This document shows positions 45,630 to 56,360 of a stretch of DNA of 64,000 nt, in pieces. Both the position numbers and the translations under genes were made by a program. Origin of the DNA: Acinetobacter dispersus (lineage in GTDB: Bacteria; Pseudomonadota; Gammaproteobacteria; Pseudomonadales; Moraxellaceae). The stretch spans positions 3,844,001-3,908,000 of the forward strand of contig NZ_CP041970.1 of assembly GCF_009884975.1 (NCBI RefSeq). Reading direction: 5' to 3'. Position 1 is the stretch's first letter. Each line of letters begins with the position of its first letter. The notes below the pieces were generated by a model that had not been told where the DNA came from, made no database searches, and worked only from the letters and a program-made list of their open reading frames with translations.

Positions 45630-46379
45630 TTAATGGCTAAAGTGATAGAAATTTAAAATTGGTCCAACCAAGTGCTGTTGTGACTGATCCAGCGTGACAA
45701 TGATTTCTCTAAAATTAAAGGTGTCCTCATCATGGTATTTTGCGACGCCATGGGTTTTATTATTCAAGTTTGGAATTTGATAACTAAAGAAAGCCACTTG
45801 TTTAGATGGATGAACTACATTGATTAATTTCTGCGGGTCTTTATAGCCGCCAAACTCATTTTCAACACTTTCTTTTAACAGATTGGGAAAGTAAAGCGTA
45901 GCATTGGGCATACCGCAACCGACACAGAAGGATGAATCGTATAATTCTATAGCCTGTTTTTGATTTGGACTCATCAGTAGTGCTGAACCTGTACCATTTG
46001 CGCCAGCACTTGCTTCTGCATCACTCCAATTTTTAGGTACCAGCACAAGGCCTATTTCAGGGAGCGCAAATAATTTAAGTTGTTTGGCCTGATTTGCATC
46101 CAGTTTAAAATCAAAATGACAGCTTTTTGCGGTACAGCTTTTAAAGTCTTTTAATAGACCATCATCGGCAGGGTTCAGCGCAGTCACTCCATAAAAGGGA
46201 ACACGGACATCGTTAGCAAAGGATACCTCACCGAGTGCATAGATCTGATTTTCGGCTTGGCGTTGCTGTGCTGTATTTGAGAATTTGGGAAAGATTGGTT
46301 TGAAATTATGTACCTCAGCATGCGCCATCGCAGTTGAGCCAGACAGTAAAATAATAGATATGGTATGAGCTATTTTCAT
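45630..46379 (-). CDS. Exported protein of unknown function (DUF4850-like)
   Basis: A 249-residue protein with a signal peptide ending near TAMAHA. The mature part contains YALGEVSFANDVRVPFYGVT, LVLVPKNWSDAEASAGANGT and cysteine pairs C-T-A-K-S-C and C-V-G-C, which could form disulfides. It resembles what I recall of DUF4850, common in Acinetobacter, but this is a tentative family call. It ends 14 bases from the convergent LysR gene. Located with three other exported unknowns on the opposite strand. Confidence 0.75.
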   Translation of the reverse strand: MKIAHTISIILLSGSTAMAHAEVHNFKPIFPKFSNTAQQRQAENQIYALGEVSFANDVRVPFYGVTALNPADDGLLKDFKSCTAKSCHFDFKLDANQAKQLKLFALPEIGLVLVPKNWSDAEASAGANGTGSALLMSPNQKQAIELYDSSFCVGCGMPNATLYFPNLLKESVENEFGGYKDPQKLINVVHPSKQVAFFSYQIPNLNNKTHGVAKYHDEDTFNFREIIVTLDQSQQHLVGPILNFYHFSH

Positions 46380-46512
46380 TTTTAATTCAGTGTTTTGAGT
46401 TTCAGTTCAAATTAACATATTCTTGAATACAAGAACCTACAAAGCGATCAATTTAAAAGATTTAGAATATTTTGACTGAATAATAAATAAATTGCATTGA
46501 GAAATACGTCTT

Positions 46513-47577
46513 ATGAACAAGATCTTTGCAGCCTGTTGCTTTATTGTGATGAGTTCTAGTGCTTTTGCCCAAGAGATCAAGGGGATTTCATTCTCGCACC
46601 AAGATTGGGAAATTTATTGTAGCAATACAGGCACATGTCGTGCAGCAGGTTATCAGAATGAAGAATATCGCAACGAGCCTGCTTCTCTACTTTTGACGCG
46701 TCAGGCGGGTGCTCGGCAGCCTGTTCAAGTGGAATTTGCATTGGCACGTTATGAAGAACCCTCTTTTCCAGCAGCCAAACTTAAAAATATTCATTTCTAT
46801 GTGAATGGTAAAGATTTGGGTGCGGTCTCGTTTGAAGGAACTGAATTTCCGTTAATGGGGCGATTGTCTGGGCAACAGGTTAATGCCTTATTGCAGCAAT
46901 CCAAGAAAAAGACCGAAATCATTTTTAAAAATGCGAACTTGCAATGGCAAATCTCGGATTTGGGTATGACCGCAGTCTTATTGAAAATGGATGATTTTCA
47001 AAAGCGTGTTGGTACTGTTGGTGCATTAATTAAAAAGGGCAAAGTGGATGAGTCGCATGTCTTGGCTGCACAGCCAAAATTCATGGTAAAACAGATCAAA
47101 ACCCCGAATAAGCCTTATCTGACTTTGCAGCCAAACAATAAGCGTTATGCTGCGTTGTATCGTAATTTGATGGCAGCACAGCCGACGCCAAAACAGAAAG
47201 GCTTTTGTGAAGGAATTTATGATGGTGGTGAAACAAAGCCGCAAGTGATTGAACTGTATAAATTGACCAATAAAAAAGTATTGGCAATGACCTTGTGTTG
47301 GCGTGGTGCTTATAATGAAGGATCTGGTGCATGGGTGTTGGATGAATCACTCTCGACAAAACCGAACTTCGTGACTGAACATGCTTCTGAGTTTTATGCG
47401 GGTATTATCAGTAGCTCACAGAAAGGGCGTGGTATTGGTGATTGTTGGTCGAGTGATGAATGGGTGTGGGATGGGCAGAAATTTGTGCATACCAAAGATA
47501 TGTGGACAGGGATGTGTAAGGGACTTGCTGCAGGTGGAGTGTGGGAGCTTGATCAGGTTGAAGCAATCGTCAAATAA
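46513..47577 (+). CDS. DUF1176 family exported protein
   Basis: A 354-residue exported protein with a signal peptide ending near SSSAFA. GISFSHQDWEIYCSNTGTC followed by RAAGYQNE is the diagnostic opening of DUF1176 (W-x-x-x-C-x-N-x-x-x-C-x-A-x-G). The C-terminal half has CWRGAYNEGSGAWVLDES, SSQKGRGIGDCWSSDEWVWD and a final MCKGLAAGGVW, also typical. Several conserved cysteines suggest disulfide bonds in the periplasm. The role is unknown. It precedes another exported protein by 34 bases, probably one transcript. Confidence 0.88.
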   Translation: MNKIFAACCFIVMSSSAFAQEIKGISFSHQDWEIYCSNTGTCRAAGYQNEEYRNEPASLLLTRQAGARQPVQVEFALARYEEPSFPAAKLKNIHFYVNGKDLGAVSFEGTEFPLMGRLSGQQVNALLQQSKKKTEIIFKNANLQWQISDLGMTAVLLKMDDFQKRVGTVGALIKKGKVDESHVLAAQPKFMVKQIKTPNKPYLTLQPNNKRYAALYRNLMAAQPTPKQKGFCEGIYDGGETKPQVIELYKLTNKKVLAMTLCWRGAYNEGSGAWVLDESLSTKPNFVTEHASEFYAGIISSSQKGRGIGDCWSSDEWVWDGQKFVHTKDMWTGMCKGLAAGGVWELDQVEAIVK

Positions 47578-47611
47578 TGTCGTGAATATAAAAATAGCCT
47601 AAGGAAATATC

Positions 47612-48382
47612 ATGCTGAAGAATAAGATTGCGCTGGCTACAATGATTTTGGTGGGGACATCCGCCTATTTTAGTGCATCTGTTTTTGCTGCACCTTTACA
47701 GATTCTTGACTTTAAAAAGGGGCAACTGAGTGCAACGGAACAGACGCAACTCTGTGAACAAGTCAAAGAGCTATGTCAGCAGCGAACACAATTGCAGAGT
47801 TTGAAAACGCCAGATCAAACCTTATGGTTATTATCTGAGGGAAATATTGCCCAGTTTGCGACATCGACCACAGGTTTTAAATTGTTAAAGCAGTGGCGTA
47901 TTCAGTTGGCGGCTACGGAAGAAATGGCACGATCTAGCCAATATATTTTCCCTAAACTGTTTCCAATGGATCAAAACCGTTATGCCGTTGCGGTGATTGA
48001 TACTTTTTCAGAATCATATTCAGGTGGTGGGGCTAGAATTGAACGTGCCAGCTTTTATGAGTTAAAGGATTCAGGTAAGACACATCGCTTTATTGAAAAC
48101 TATCCTTTTAATTTTAGCCGTATGATTCGGGCCTGTTTTTCAGAACAGGATTATGAAAGTTCTAAAGGCAAGTGCCATGATGAAGATAGTTTGAGTCTGG
48201 ATATTCGTCCTATCAAGCCGATGCTTTGGCAGTTCCGTTATCGCTATAGTTTGGATGTATCACCTGCATCCGATTCGGGTGAGAAATCATTTAAGGGCAG
48301 CCGTAACCTGAATATTGACTTAAATAAAGCACCTGAGCAGCCGAATATTCCAAAAGAATGGGATTATGCTGGTATGGAATAA
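47612..48382 (+). CDS. Exported protein of unknown function
   Basis: A 256-residue protein with a signal peptide ending near VFA. I do not recognise the family. It has four cysteines in the mature part (C-E-Q-V-K-E-L-C near the start; C-F-S-E-Q and K-C-H-D-E-D later), suggesting disulfides, and a tail with WQFRYRYSLDVSPASDS. An AAGGAAAT ribosome site supports the ATG. It lies 34 bases after the DUF1176 gene, so both are likely in one operon and may act together at the cell envelope. Confidence 0.8.
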   Translation: MLKNKIALATMILVGTSAYFSASVFAAPLQILDFKKGQLSATEQTQLCEQVKELCQQRTQLQSLKTPDQTLWLLSEGNIAQFATSTTGFKLLKQWRIQLAATEEMARSSQYIFPKLFPMDQNRYAVAVIDTFSESYSGGGARIERASFYELKDSGKTHRFIENYPFNFSRMIRACFSEQDYESSKGKCHDEDSLSLDIRPIKPMLWQFRYRYSLDVSPASDSGEKSFKGSRNLNIDLNKAPEQPNIPKEWDYAGME

Positions 48383-48535
48383 ATGTGCATTCAGGAATAT
48401 AGGATTGTTTTAGCGGGGCGTTTTACATTTTACTAAAGCTTTAAGGGCGTGGACTTACGCAATTTACAGCGTCATAACAGATGATCTAGACAGAGCATGG
48501 TACAAAGGGGAAGATTGCAATTTGGAACTGTGCTT

Positions 48536-49057
48536 ATGTCTCGTGTTTATACTTCTGCCCGCCGTAAATTTTCTCATTTGAGTCGTTCTGTATTTATGGC
48601 TGCGGCTGTGTTGGGTACAACTCAAATAGCGATGGCGGGGCCAACAGTCGATCAACTGAGTGATTGTTTAGTGAAAGCCACGACAGCTGCGGATAAGACC
48701 ACGGTTTTGCAATGGACTTTCAGCGCTTTGGCTGCGCATCCAGATTTAAAGTCTTTTAGTAATGTCACACCTGAGCAGAAAACTCAGTTGGATCAGAAGT
48801 TGGCACAGGTGTTACAGCGTGTGATTGTAGAGCAGTGTTCGACACAGACTAAGGCTGTGATTCAAGCCGAAGGGATTAAGGCTGTTGGAGAAGCTTTTCA
48901 GCAGTTAGGTCAGAGTGCAGGGCAGGATATTGTCAAAGATCCAGCAGTCAGACAGCAGTTGCAAGGTACCTTGCGTTATATTGATTTAAATAAGTTGGTC
49001 ACGACTTTTTTAACGCCTGATATCTGGAATAAGTTGGGTGTGTTGAGAGGGGAATAG
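48536..49057 (+). CDS. Exported protein of unknown function
   Basis: About 173 residues from ATG 48536, with a long basic N-region (SRVYTSARRKFSHLSRS) and a hydrophobic core ending in TTQIAMA, a signal peptide. The mature part is helical, rich in Gln, Thr and Val, with two cysteines (L-S-D-C-L-V and V-E-Q-C-S-T) and a conserved-looking end RYIDLNKLVTTFLTPDIWNK. An upstream ATG at 48497 is possible but adds an uncharged stretch without clear purpose. No family is recognised. It follows the previous gene by about 150 bases. Confidence 0.72.
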   Translation: MSRVYTSARRKFSHLSRSVFMAAAVLGTTQIAMAGPTVDQLSDCLVKATTAADKTTVLQWTFSALAAHPDLKSFSNVTPEQKTQLDQKLAQVLQRVIVEQCSTQTKAVIQAEGIKAVGEAFQQLGQSAGQDIVKDPAVRQQLQGTLRYIDLNKLVTTFLTPDIWNKLGVLRGE

Positions 49058-49390
49058 ATTTATATTATTAAGGGTAAAAGGCTTGATACTTTGTACATGG
49101 AAGTTAGGAGGTAATCTAAGTAGAGAAATTACTTTGAAAATTGAATGTATTCTCAGCCTTCGAATTTAGTAATAAAAGATACTTTTTGATGTCAAGTATT
49201 TAGATGGATTATATTGAGAAAGTTCCTCTAGGAAAAATAGGAATTTGGGGTGATGTATAAAAATGATAGTTGAATGAATATTTGATTAAATAAATTAGTT
49301 GTAGATAACTAAGTTTTAGTATTTGATTTTTAATATATAATTGGTAGTAGTGCGTATGATAGCTAGAATTTATTAGCAGGTAAGTTCAAT
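49058..49390. other. A+T-rich region before the SIR2 gene
   Basis: 333 bases without a gene on either strand. A TATAAT at 49336-49341 and a TATGAT further on are -10 candidates for the SIR2 gene, with no convincing -35. The A+T richness starts here and continues through the gene, in contrast to gatB beyond. Confidence 0.6.
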
Positions 49391-50470
49391 ATGGTTAAAT
49401 CGATTCAGGGTGTTGATGATAAATATAGAGGTACTGTCGGTGGTAATCGGGCTTGGACACTGTGTGTAGGGGCAGGTGTTTCTGCTGGTATTATTCCTGT
49501 GTGGTCAAATTTAACTAAAGATTTAGTCAATAAAGTGTTTCAAAAAGATTATTCTCATGAGGATTTTATAACTTTAACAAAACAGCTTGGTTGGGGACTT
49601 GATTCACTTTTGCAAGCATGTGCAAATGAAATAGTGTCGAATGGGGAAAGTGTAGAAAAATTTAATGAATATTTAGAGTATTGTTTATATAAAGATGTTT
49701 TAGAGAAAATTGATAAAATCGGTTTGAAGTCTGAATTTTGCCAATCGTTGAATAATCCTAGAAAGTTGAGAGGGAATCAAGCTAAGAAGCTATTGAAATT
49801 TTTTGATGAGCATTATTCAAATACTTCGCTAGTGAAGCTCTCAAAAGTTTTAGCAAAAAGCTTTCTTAAGGACGTATCACCACAAGCAATCATAAATTTT
49901 AATGCAGATACTTTGCTATATGCATATTTGGATCTATGTTTAATTCATCAACATTCTGAAAAAGTTGGTCGTTGGTTGCATCCTAGTGTGGCATTTAGAA
50001 AGGTGCTTAGAGGCGCGTCGGGTATTGTAAAGGGTACTGTCCCAATTTATCACTGTCATGGAGCATTGTACCCCGCTACTACACAATCAAAATCTTTTGA
50101 TTCTAGGGATCAATTAGTTTTTCTTGAAGAGTCGTATTTGAATATTGCTAGTAGTATGGCTACATGGGCCCAATCCTTGTTTTTATATCATGCGCAACAT
50201 ACTAATTTAGTTATAGTTGGGCATTCATTGGCTGATCCAAATATTCGGAAATGGTTAAATTGGTCGTTTGAAAGTAATCGAAAAGAAATACAAACTTTGA
50301 GCGATGCAGCGAATGTGGCACCTAGGCACATTTGGATTACGAAGGCTCCAGAAGATGAAGAGGCGAGATATATACAAGAAGTAGGCCTAACTCATTTAGG
50401 TGTTAGAGTTTGTTGGATTAATAATTGGAGCGAGGTAGATATTGTGCTAGAAAATTTACTAGCAATTTAA
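49391..50470 (+). CDS. Solitary SIR2-domain protein, predicted NAD-binding/NADase (possible defence gene)
   Basis: A 359-residue soluble protein with a SIR2-like fold of the prokaryotic defence type (SIR2_2-like). The nucleotide-binding loop is G27-A-G-V-S-A-G-I-I-P-V-W. The conserved Asn/Asp pair appears as N171-A-D173 in INFNADTLLYAYL (normally T-T-N-Y-D). The catalytic histidine is probably H223 in YHCHGALYP. The late motif is G277-H-S-L-A-D-P-N in VIVGHSLADPNIRKWL. All key SIR2 features are present, so NAD hydrolysis is likely. In known systems (ThsA, DSR, SIR2-Argonaute) such domains deplete NAD on phage infection. No partner gene lies next to it. The gene is A+T-rich against its neighbours, suggesting transfer. 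Confidence 0.88.
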   Translation: MVKSIQGVDDKYRGTVGGNRAWTLCVGAGVSAGIIPVWSNLTKDLVNKVFQKDYSHEDFITLTKQLGWGLDSLLQACANEIVSNGESVEKFNEYLEYCLYKDVLEKIDKIGLKSEFCQSLNNPRKLRGNQAKKLLKFFDEHYSNTSLVKLSKVLAKSFLKDVSPQAIINFNADTLLYAYLDLCLIHQHSEKVGRWLHPSVAFRKVLRGASGIVKGTVPIYHCHGALYPATTQSKSFDSRDQLVFLEESYLNIASSMATWAQSLFLYHAQHTNLVIVGHSLADPNIRKWLNWSFESNRKEIQTLSDAANVAPRHIWITKAPEDEEARYIQEVGLTHLGVRVCWINNWSEVDIVLENLLAI

Positions 50471-50471
50471 A

Positions 50472-50500
50472 AAAACCCGCTCTAAAGCGGGTTTTCTTTT
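50472..50500. terminator. Bidirectional terminator between the SIR2 gene and gatB
   Basis: AACCCGCT / AGCGGGTT stem around CTAA, with A on one side and TTCTTTT on the other. Confidence 0.92.
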
Positions 50501-50514
50501 GCAGTTAGATCAGC

Positions 50515-51984
50515 TTAACCAATCAATTTCTTCATTAATTCATTCACTTGGGCTGGGTTAGCTTTACCTTTTGCAGCTTTCATGACTTGGCCAACCAGAC
50601 CGTTAAAGGCTTTTTCTTTACCAGACTTGTACTCTTCAACCATTTTTTCATTGGCTGCAAGTACATCTTTGATAATCGCTTCAATCGCACCTGTATCGGT
50701 TTCTTGCTTCAAGCCTTTTTCAGCAATAATGTCATCCGCAGATTTTCCTTCTGCTTCCCACATAAAGCCAAACACTTGCTTCGCAATTTTACCGTTAATA
50801 GTATTGTCGACAATACGTGCAATCATGCCACCCAATTGCTCAGCGGAAACAGGAGAGTCCGCCAATTCTAGGCCTGCTTTGTTTAAAGCACCTGAGAACT
50901 CACCCATCACCCAGTTTGCAGAGACTTTACCTTGCTTCGCACCGCCAGCAGCAGCCACAACCGCTTCATAAAAGTCCGCCATTTCGCGTGACAGCGTCAA
51001 TACATGTGCATCGTACTCAGTCACAGCGAAGTCAGCGATAAAACGTGCACGACGCGCTTTAGGCAGTTCTGGAAGGGCAGCACGCGCCGCTTCGATCTGC
51101 TCATCGGCAATGATCACTGGCAATAAGTCTGGATCAGGGAAGTAGCGATAGTCGTTCGCTTCTTCTTTCGAACGCATTGAACGGGTTTCCATCTTGTTCG
51201 GATCGAACAAACGGGTTTCCTGATCAATCTCGCCGCCGTATTCCAGAATTTCCATTTGGCGTTCAATTTCAACATTAATCGCTTGCTCAATGAAACGGAA
51301 TGAGTTGAGGTTTTTCAACTCGCAACGTGTACCGAACGGTTGACCCGGACGACGGAGTGACACGTTACAGTCAGCACGGAACGAACCTTCTGCCATGTTA
51401 CCGTCAGAAATACCTAACCAACGCACGAGCGTGTGAATTGACTTGATATAGGCAACCGCTTCTTCAACCGAACGCATATCTGGCTCAGATACGATTTCAA
51501 GCAATGGTGTGCCTGCACGGTTTAAGTCGATACCCGACATGCCTTCGAATTGGTCATGGATCGATTTACCTGCATCTTCTTCAAGATGGGCACGAGTCAC
51601 GCCAATACGCTTCACGGTGCCATCTTCAAGCTGGATGTCGATATGACCCAAGCCCACAATCGGATTGTCCATTTGGCTGATCTGATAGCCTTTTGGCGAA
51701 TCTGGGTAGAAGTAGTTCTTACGCGCAAACACAGAGGCTTGGTCGATATAGGCATCGATACCCAAACCAAAGCGAATTGCAAGATCAACCACTTCAGCAT
51801 TCAATACTGGCAACACGCCCGGCATGGCCAAATCAACAAGGCTGGCTTGTGTATTTGGGTCTTGTCCAAATTCAGTCGATGAACCCGAGAAAATTTTAGA
51901 TTTGGTTGCAAGCTGAGTATGGATCTCGATCCCGATAACGACTTCCCAACCGTCAATAAGCTTTAACTTTTGAGCTTCAGTCAT
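50515..51984 (-). CDS. gatB: Asp/Glu-tRNA amidotransferase subunit B
   Basis: A 489-residue subunit that activates Glu- or Asp-tRNA by phosphorylation and uses ammonia from GatA to make Gln- or Asn-tRNA. Visible are the N-terminal [20 protein letters not shown], the metal and active-site region with [20 protein letters not shown] and [12 protein letters not shown], the [20 protein letters not shown] segment, and the C-terminal YqeY-like tail ([20 protein letters not shown]). Its ATG shares a base with the gatA stop codon (TAATG), so the two are coupled. Last gene of gatCAB. Confidence 0.98.
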   Translation of the reverse strand: MTEAQKLKLIDGWEVVIGIEIHTQLATKSKIFSGSSTEFGQDPNTQASLVDLAMPGVLPVLNAEVVDLAIRFGLGIDAYIDQASVFARKNYFYPDSPKGYQISQMDNPIVGLGHIDIQLEDGTVKRIGVTRAHLEEDAGKSIHDQFEGMSGIDLNRAGTPLLEIVSEPDMRSVEEAVAYIKSIHTLVRWLGISDGNMAEGSFRADCNVSLRRPGQPFGTRCELKNLNSFRFIEQAINVEIERQMEILEYGGEIDQETRLFDPNKMETRSMRSKEEANDYRYFPDPDLLPVIIADEQIEAARAALPELPKARRARFIADFAVTEYDAHVLTLSREMADFYEAVVAAAGGAKQGKVSANWVMGEFSGALNKAGLELADSPVSAEQLGGMIARIVDNTINGKIAKQVFGFMWEAEGKSADDIIAEKGLKQETDTGAIEAIIKDVLAANEKMVEEYKSGKEKAFNGLVGQVMKAAKGKANPAQVNELMKKLIG

Positions 51985-53462
51985 TATGCATTCTCCTCAG
52001 CAATTGCCGCACGTTTGGTATGCCAGTCTGTATTTTGTTGATATTGATGCACAATCGAAAGCAATTGTGATTCTGACCAGTAGTTACCAATCAACTGTAA
52101 GCCCACAGGCAAGCTGTCTTTATCGAAACCTACAGGTGCGTTGATCGCTGGCAGACCTGCCAAGTTCACAGCAAGGGTATAGATATCACCTAAATACATT
52201 TCAGTCGGGCTAAGATTCGCACCGATCTTGTAAGCAGTGGTTGGTGCAGATGGCGCAGCAATCACATCAACATTTTCAAATGCTTTGAGGAAATCTTGCT
52301 GAATCAAACGACGTACTTTTTGTGCTTTGACATAATATGCATCGTAGTAACCCGCAGAAAGGGCATAAGTCCCGATCAGGATACGACGTTGTACTTCAGC
52401 ACCAAAACCTTCTGACCGTGAACGTTTGTATAAGTCCATCAAATCCACTGGATTTTCACAGCGGTAGCCATAACGTACGCCGTCAAAACGTGACAGGTTT
52501 GAAGAAGCTTCCGCAGGCGCGATCAAGTAATATGTCGGCACATAGGCTTCAGTCATGTTGAGATCAATCTCAACCAAGATTGCACCCATCTCTTCAAGCT
52601 TTTTCAGTGACTCTTCAACGCGTGCTTTTACATCCGCGTCTAAACCTGCCACATTGAAGTATTGCTTTGGAATACCAATGCGTAAGCCTTTCACCGCTGT
52701 GCCATTCAAATTAGCAACGTAATCATCCACTTCTTTGTTGATTGACGTTGAGTCTTTAGCATCGTGACCTGCAATCACATTCATCAAATAAGCACAGTCT
52801 TCCGCAGAACGTGCCATTGGACCGCCTTGATCGAGTGATGATGCATAAGCAATCATACCGAAGCGAGATACACGACCATAGGTCGGTTTTAAACCTGTTA
52901 AGCCGCAGAATGATGCAGGTTGACGAATTGAGCCACCTGTATCAGTACCTGTTGCGATTGGCGCGAGATCAGCCGCTACGGCTGCTGCAGAACCACCTGA
53001 TGAACCACCCGGAACATGATCCAGTGCCCAAGGGTTCGAGGTTGCACCGACATAAGAGTTTTCAGAAGTTGAACCCATGGCGAATTCATCCATGTTCACC
53101 TTACCTAAAGTCACGAGACCCGCAGCTTTGGCTTTTGCAACCACAGTTGCATCATAAGGTGAAATGAAGTTATCCAGCATTTTTGAACCGGCAGTGGTTT
53201 TAATGCCTTGGGTACAAAAAATATCTTTGTGGGCAAGTGGAATACCTGCCAACGCGTGTGCATTACCCGCTTTCAGTGCCGCATCGGCTGCATTCGCTTC
53301 AGCAAGTGCCTGTTCTGCGGTGACCGTCACATAACTTTTTACTTTCGGGTCAATTTGGGCAATACGCTTTAAATAATGTTCAGTCAATTCGCGTGATGAA
53401 AATTGGGCTGTTTTTAAGCCTTCAGAGAGTTCACGGATTGATAAGCGATGTAAATCTGTCAT
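51984..53462 (-). CDS. gatA: Asp/Glu-tRNA amidotransferase subunit A
   Basis: A 492-residue amidase that hydrolyses glutamine and delivers ammonia through a tunnel to GatB. The amidase signature is complete: catalytic Lys in [14 protein letters not shown], cis-Ser and nucleophile Ser in [16 protein letters not shown] and [20 protein letters not shown]. The C-terminal region with [14 protein letters not shown] is also typical. The start ATG at 53462 begins [16 protein letters not shown]. It lies 53 bases after gatC and overlaps gatB by one base. Confidence 0.98.
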   Translation of the reverse strand: MTDLHRLSIRELSEGLKTAQFSSRELTEHYLKRIAQIDPKVKSYVTVTAEQALAEANAADAALKAGNAHALAGIPLAHKDIFCTQGIKTTAGSKMLDNFISPYDATVVAKAKAAGLVTLGKVNMDEFAMGSTSENSYVGATSNPWALDHVPGGSSGGSAAAVAADLAPIATGTDTGGSIRQPASFCGLTGLKPTYGRVSRFGMIAYASSLDQGGPMARSAEDCAYLMNVIAGHDAKDSTSINKEVDDYVANLNGTAVKGLRIGIPKQYFNVAGLDADVKARVEESLKKLEEMGAILVEIDLNMTEAYVPTYYLIAPAEASSNLSRFDGVRYGYRCENPVDLMDLYKRSRSEGFGAEVQRRILIGTYALSAGYYDAYYVKAQKVRRLIQQDFLKAFENVDVIAAPSAPTTAYKIGANLSPTEMYLGDIYTLAVNLAGLPAINAPVGFDKDSLPVGLQLIGNYWSESQLLSIVHQYQQNTDWHTKRAAIAEENA

Positions 53463-53515
53463 ATGAAAAATTTCTTTACATTCTAAATATAAAATATTGA
53501 CTAATCGAATAAAAC

Positions 53516-53833
53516 TTATTCAATTACGCGAGGTACGAGGTATAAACCTGCTTCTGTAGCAGGTGCGACCGCTTGATATTCATCACGATGGTTGCTTTCA
53601 GTCACAACGTCAGCGCGTAAGGGTTGCGGGTTGTCAAATGGGCTCTTTAAAGGCTCAACATCATCGGTATTAATGCCTTTCAAGCTTTCCATCATGCCAA
53701 GGATTTTATTTAAACTTTGAGCATATTCAGCAGATTGCGTGTCATTGAGAGATAAACGTGCAAGGTGTGCAATTTGCGAGACCGTTTGCGCATTTAAGTC
53801 TGTTGTCTGCTGAGCATCTGATGATGTAGACAT
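53516..53833 (-). CDS. gatC: Asp/Glu-tRNA amidotransferase subunit C
   Basis: About 105 residues. The core [20 protein letters not shown], then [20 protein letters not shown] and [10 protein letters not shown], is the GatC family pattern, a belt that stabilises the GatA-GatB pair. The start at 53833 (MSTSSDAQQ) follows AGGTAAAG at a good distance; a reading from 53866 adds 11 residues. First gene of gatCAB, divergent from mreB over about 130 bases that hold both promoters. Confidence 0.95.
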   Translation of the reverse strand: MSTSSDAQQTTDLNAQTVSQIAHLARLSLNDTQSAEYAQSLNKILGMMESLKGINTDDVEPLKSPFDNPQPLRADVVTESNHRDEYQAVAPATEAGLYLVPRVIE

Positions 53834-53921
53834 AACTTTACCTAATTCAGTATTAAAAAATTTCAAAATATCGTGCGTTATAATAAGCGATTGACTTGTT
53901 CAAATCATCACATTTAGTTAA

Positions 53922-55007
<1,086 letters not shown>

Positions 55008-55024
55008 ATCATAAGGACTAGGCG

Positions 55025-55882
55025 GTGCAACCGAATCTTTTTTCAAGACAACCGCCATCTTTTCGCTCATTTGTCATTGCGGTGATTACATGTTTGGTGG
55101 TGCTTTTCTTTGATTGGCGCATGCCTTATGTAATTCAACCTGCAAGGGATGTCTTGTACGCCGCGTATAATCCAATTTATGCGCTGGCAAGCTATCCTGT
55201 ACTGTCGCGAGAATGGCTTAACCAACAAACCAAATCTGAAGCGCAATTGCGTCGTGAAAACACCGCAATGCAAGCTGAACTGCTACAAGCACAAGTCCGC
55301 CTCCAAAAACTTTCAGAACTCTCTGCGGAAAATAACCGTTTAAGAGGGCTTTTGGATACGCCATTGATTATTGATGGACGTATGCAAATTGCGGAAGTGA
55401 TTGGAACGGATGCAGACCCATTACGCCATATTATTATCGTGAACCGTGGTTCAGTCGATCATCTCAGCGTTGGACAAACAGTTCTAGACGATAAAGGGAT
55501 TATGGGGCAGATCATTAATGTCTATCCACATAGTGCCCGTATCATGTTGCTGTCTGATAAAGAGCATTCATTGTCTGTACGTTTAGAACGTACTGGTATG
55601 CGCGCGATCATTTCGGGTACTGGCGATTTGGGTCAACTCAAAATGGAATATGTGCCAACCAGTGCCAATATTCAGGTTGGGGATAAAGTCTTTAGTTCAG
55701 GTTTAGGCGAACATTTCCCAGCAGGTTATTTAGTGGGGACTGTATCTAAAGTCAGTCGTCATACTTCGGGTGAGTTTGCTGAAATTGATGTTACACCAGC
55801 CGCTCAACTTGCCAGTGGTCATCATGTGGTGGTGCTGTTCTCGGAATCCTTAGCGCAGGAGCAACCGTATGCCGATCGCTAA
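55025..55882 (+). CDS. mreC: Rod-shape determining protein MreC
   Basis: A 285-residue single-pass membrane protein: a helix at about 15-35 (FVIAVITCLVVLFFDW), a coiled coil (QLRRENTAMQAELLQAQVRL) and a periplasmic double-barrel domain beginning near GRMQIAEVIGTDADPLRHII. It links MreB and MreD to the elongasome synthases. It uses a GTG start at 55025 after AAGGACTA. It overlaps mreD by 14 bases, so the two are translationally linked. Confidence 0.95.
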   Translation: MQPNLFSRQPPSFRSFVIAVITCLVVLFFDWRMPYVIQPARDVLYAAYNPIYALASYPVLSREWLNQQTKSEAQLRRENTAMQAELLQAQVRLQKLSELSAENNRLRGLLDTPLIIDGRMQIAEVIGTDADPLRHIIIVNRGSVDHLSVGQTVLDDKGIMGQIINVYPHSARIMLLSDKEHSLSVRLERTGMRAIISGTGDLGQLKMEYVPTSANIQVGDKVFSSGLGEHFPAGYLVGTVSKVSRHTSGEFAEIDVTPAAQLASGHHVVVLFSESLAQEQPYADR

Positions 55883-56360
55883 GCTCAATTATGAGAAACG
55901 TAAAGATCCGTTATGGATGATTATCCTATCCATCGTGATTGGTTCTGTATTGATGGTTTATCCGATGGCCTATGAGGCCTCGGGTTGGCGACCATCCATC
56001 ATGCTAATGATTATGCTGTTCTGGATTCTCTATCAGCCTGTATGGTGTGGTGTCTGGTTTGCTTTTGGCATGGGGCTTTTTGCAGACCTGCTGCTTGATG
56101 CACCGTTTGGTTTAAATGCGTTGAGTTTTGTTGTGATCAGTTTTGGTATTCGCTATTTAATTCGTGAACGACGTATTCTCACGTTTGGGAATTCGTGGGT
56201 CATCGCGGTGATTGCGATTGTTGCACATATTACTTTTTTATGGATAAGCCAGACCATTGCTGGTACACATTTTTCGATTGCGCGCCATTGGCAGCCTGTT
56301 GTGACAAGTGTATTGGTATGGCCATTGGTTTATTATTGCTTACATAAATGGCGCATATAA
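55869..56360 (+). CDS. mreD: Rod-shape determining protein MreD
   Basis: A 163-residue inner-membrane protein with about five helices (MIILSIVIGSVLMVYPMAYE, IMLMIMLFWILYQPVWCGVW, and others). GMGLFADLLLDAPFGLNALS is the characteristic MreD segment with G-L-x-x-D-x-L-x-x-x-P-x-G. It partners MreC in the elongasome. The start lies inside the end of mreC and the end overlaps maf by 13 bases, typical of tight operon packing. Confidence 0.95.
   Translation: MPIAKLNYEKRKDPLWMIILSIVIGSVLMVYPMAYEASGWRPSIMLMIMLFWILYQPVWCGVWFAFGMGLFADLLLDAPFGLNALSFVVISFGIRYLIRERRILTFGNSWVIAVIAIVAHITFLWISQTIAGTHFSIARHWQPVVTSVLVWPLVYYCLHKWRI

Noticed and set aside
45600..50500. Considered as a genomic island with integrase and attachment sites
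   Set aside because: No integrase, transposase, tRNA junction or direct repeats were seen; only the SIR2 gene and its leader look compositionally different.
50548..51041. Several plus-strand frames of 74-129 residues over gatB
   Set aside because: Antisense shadows of gatB, whose frame and motifs are complete.
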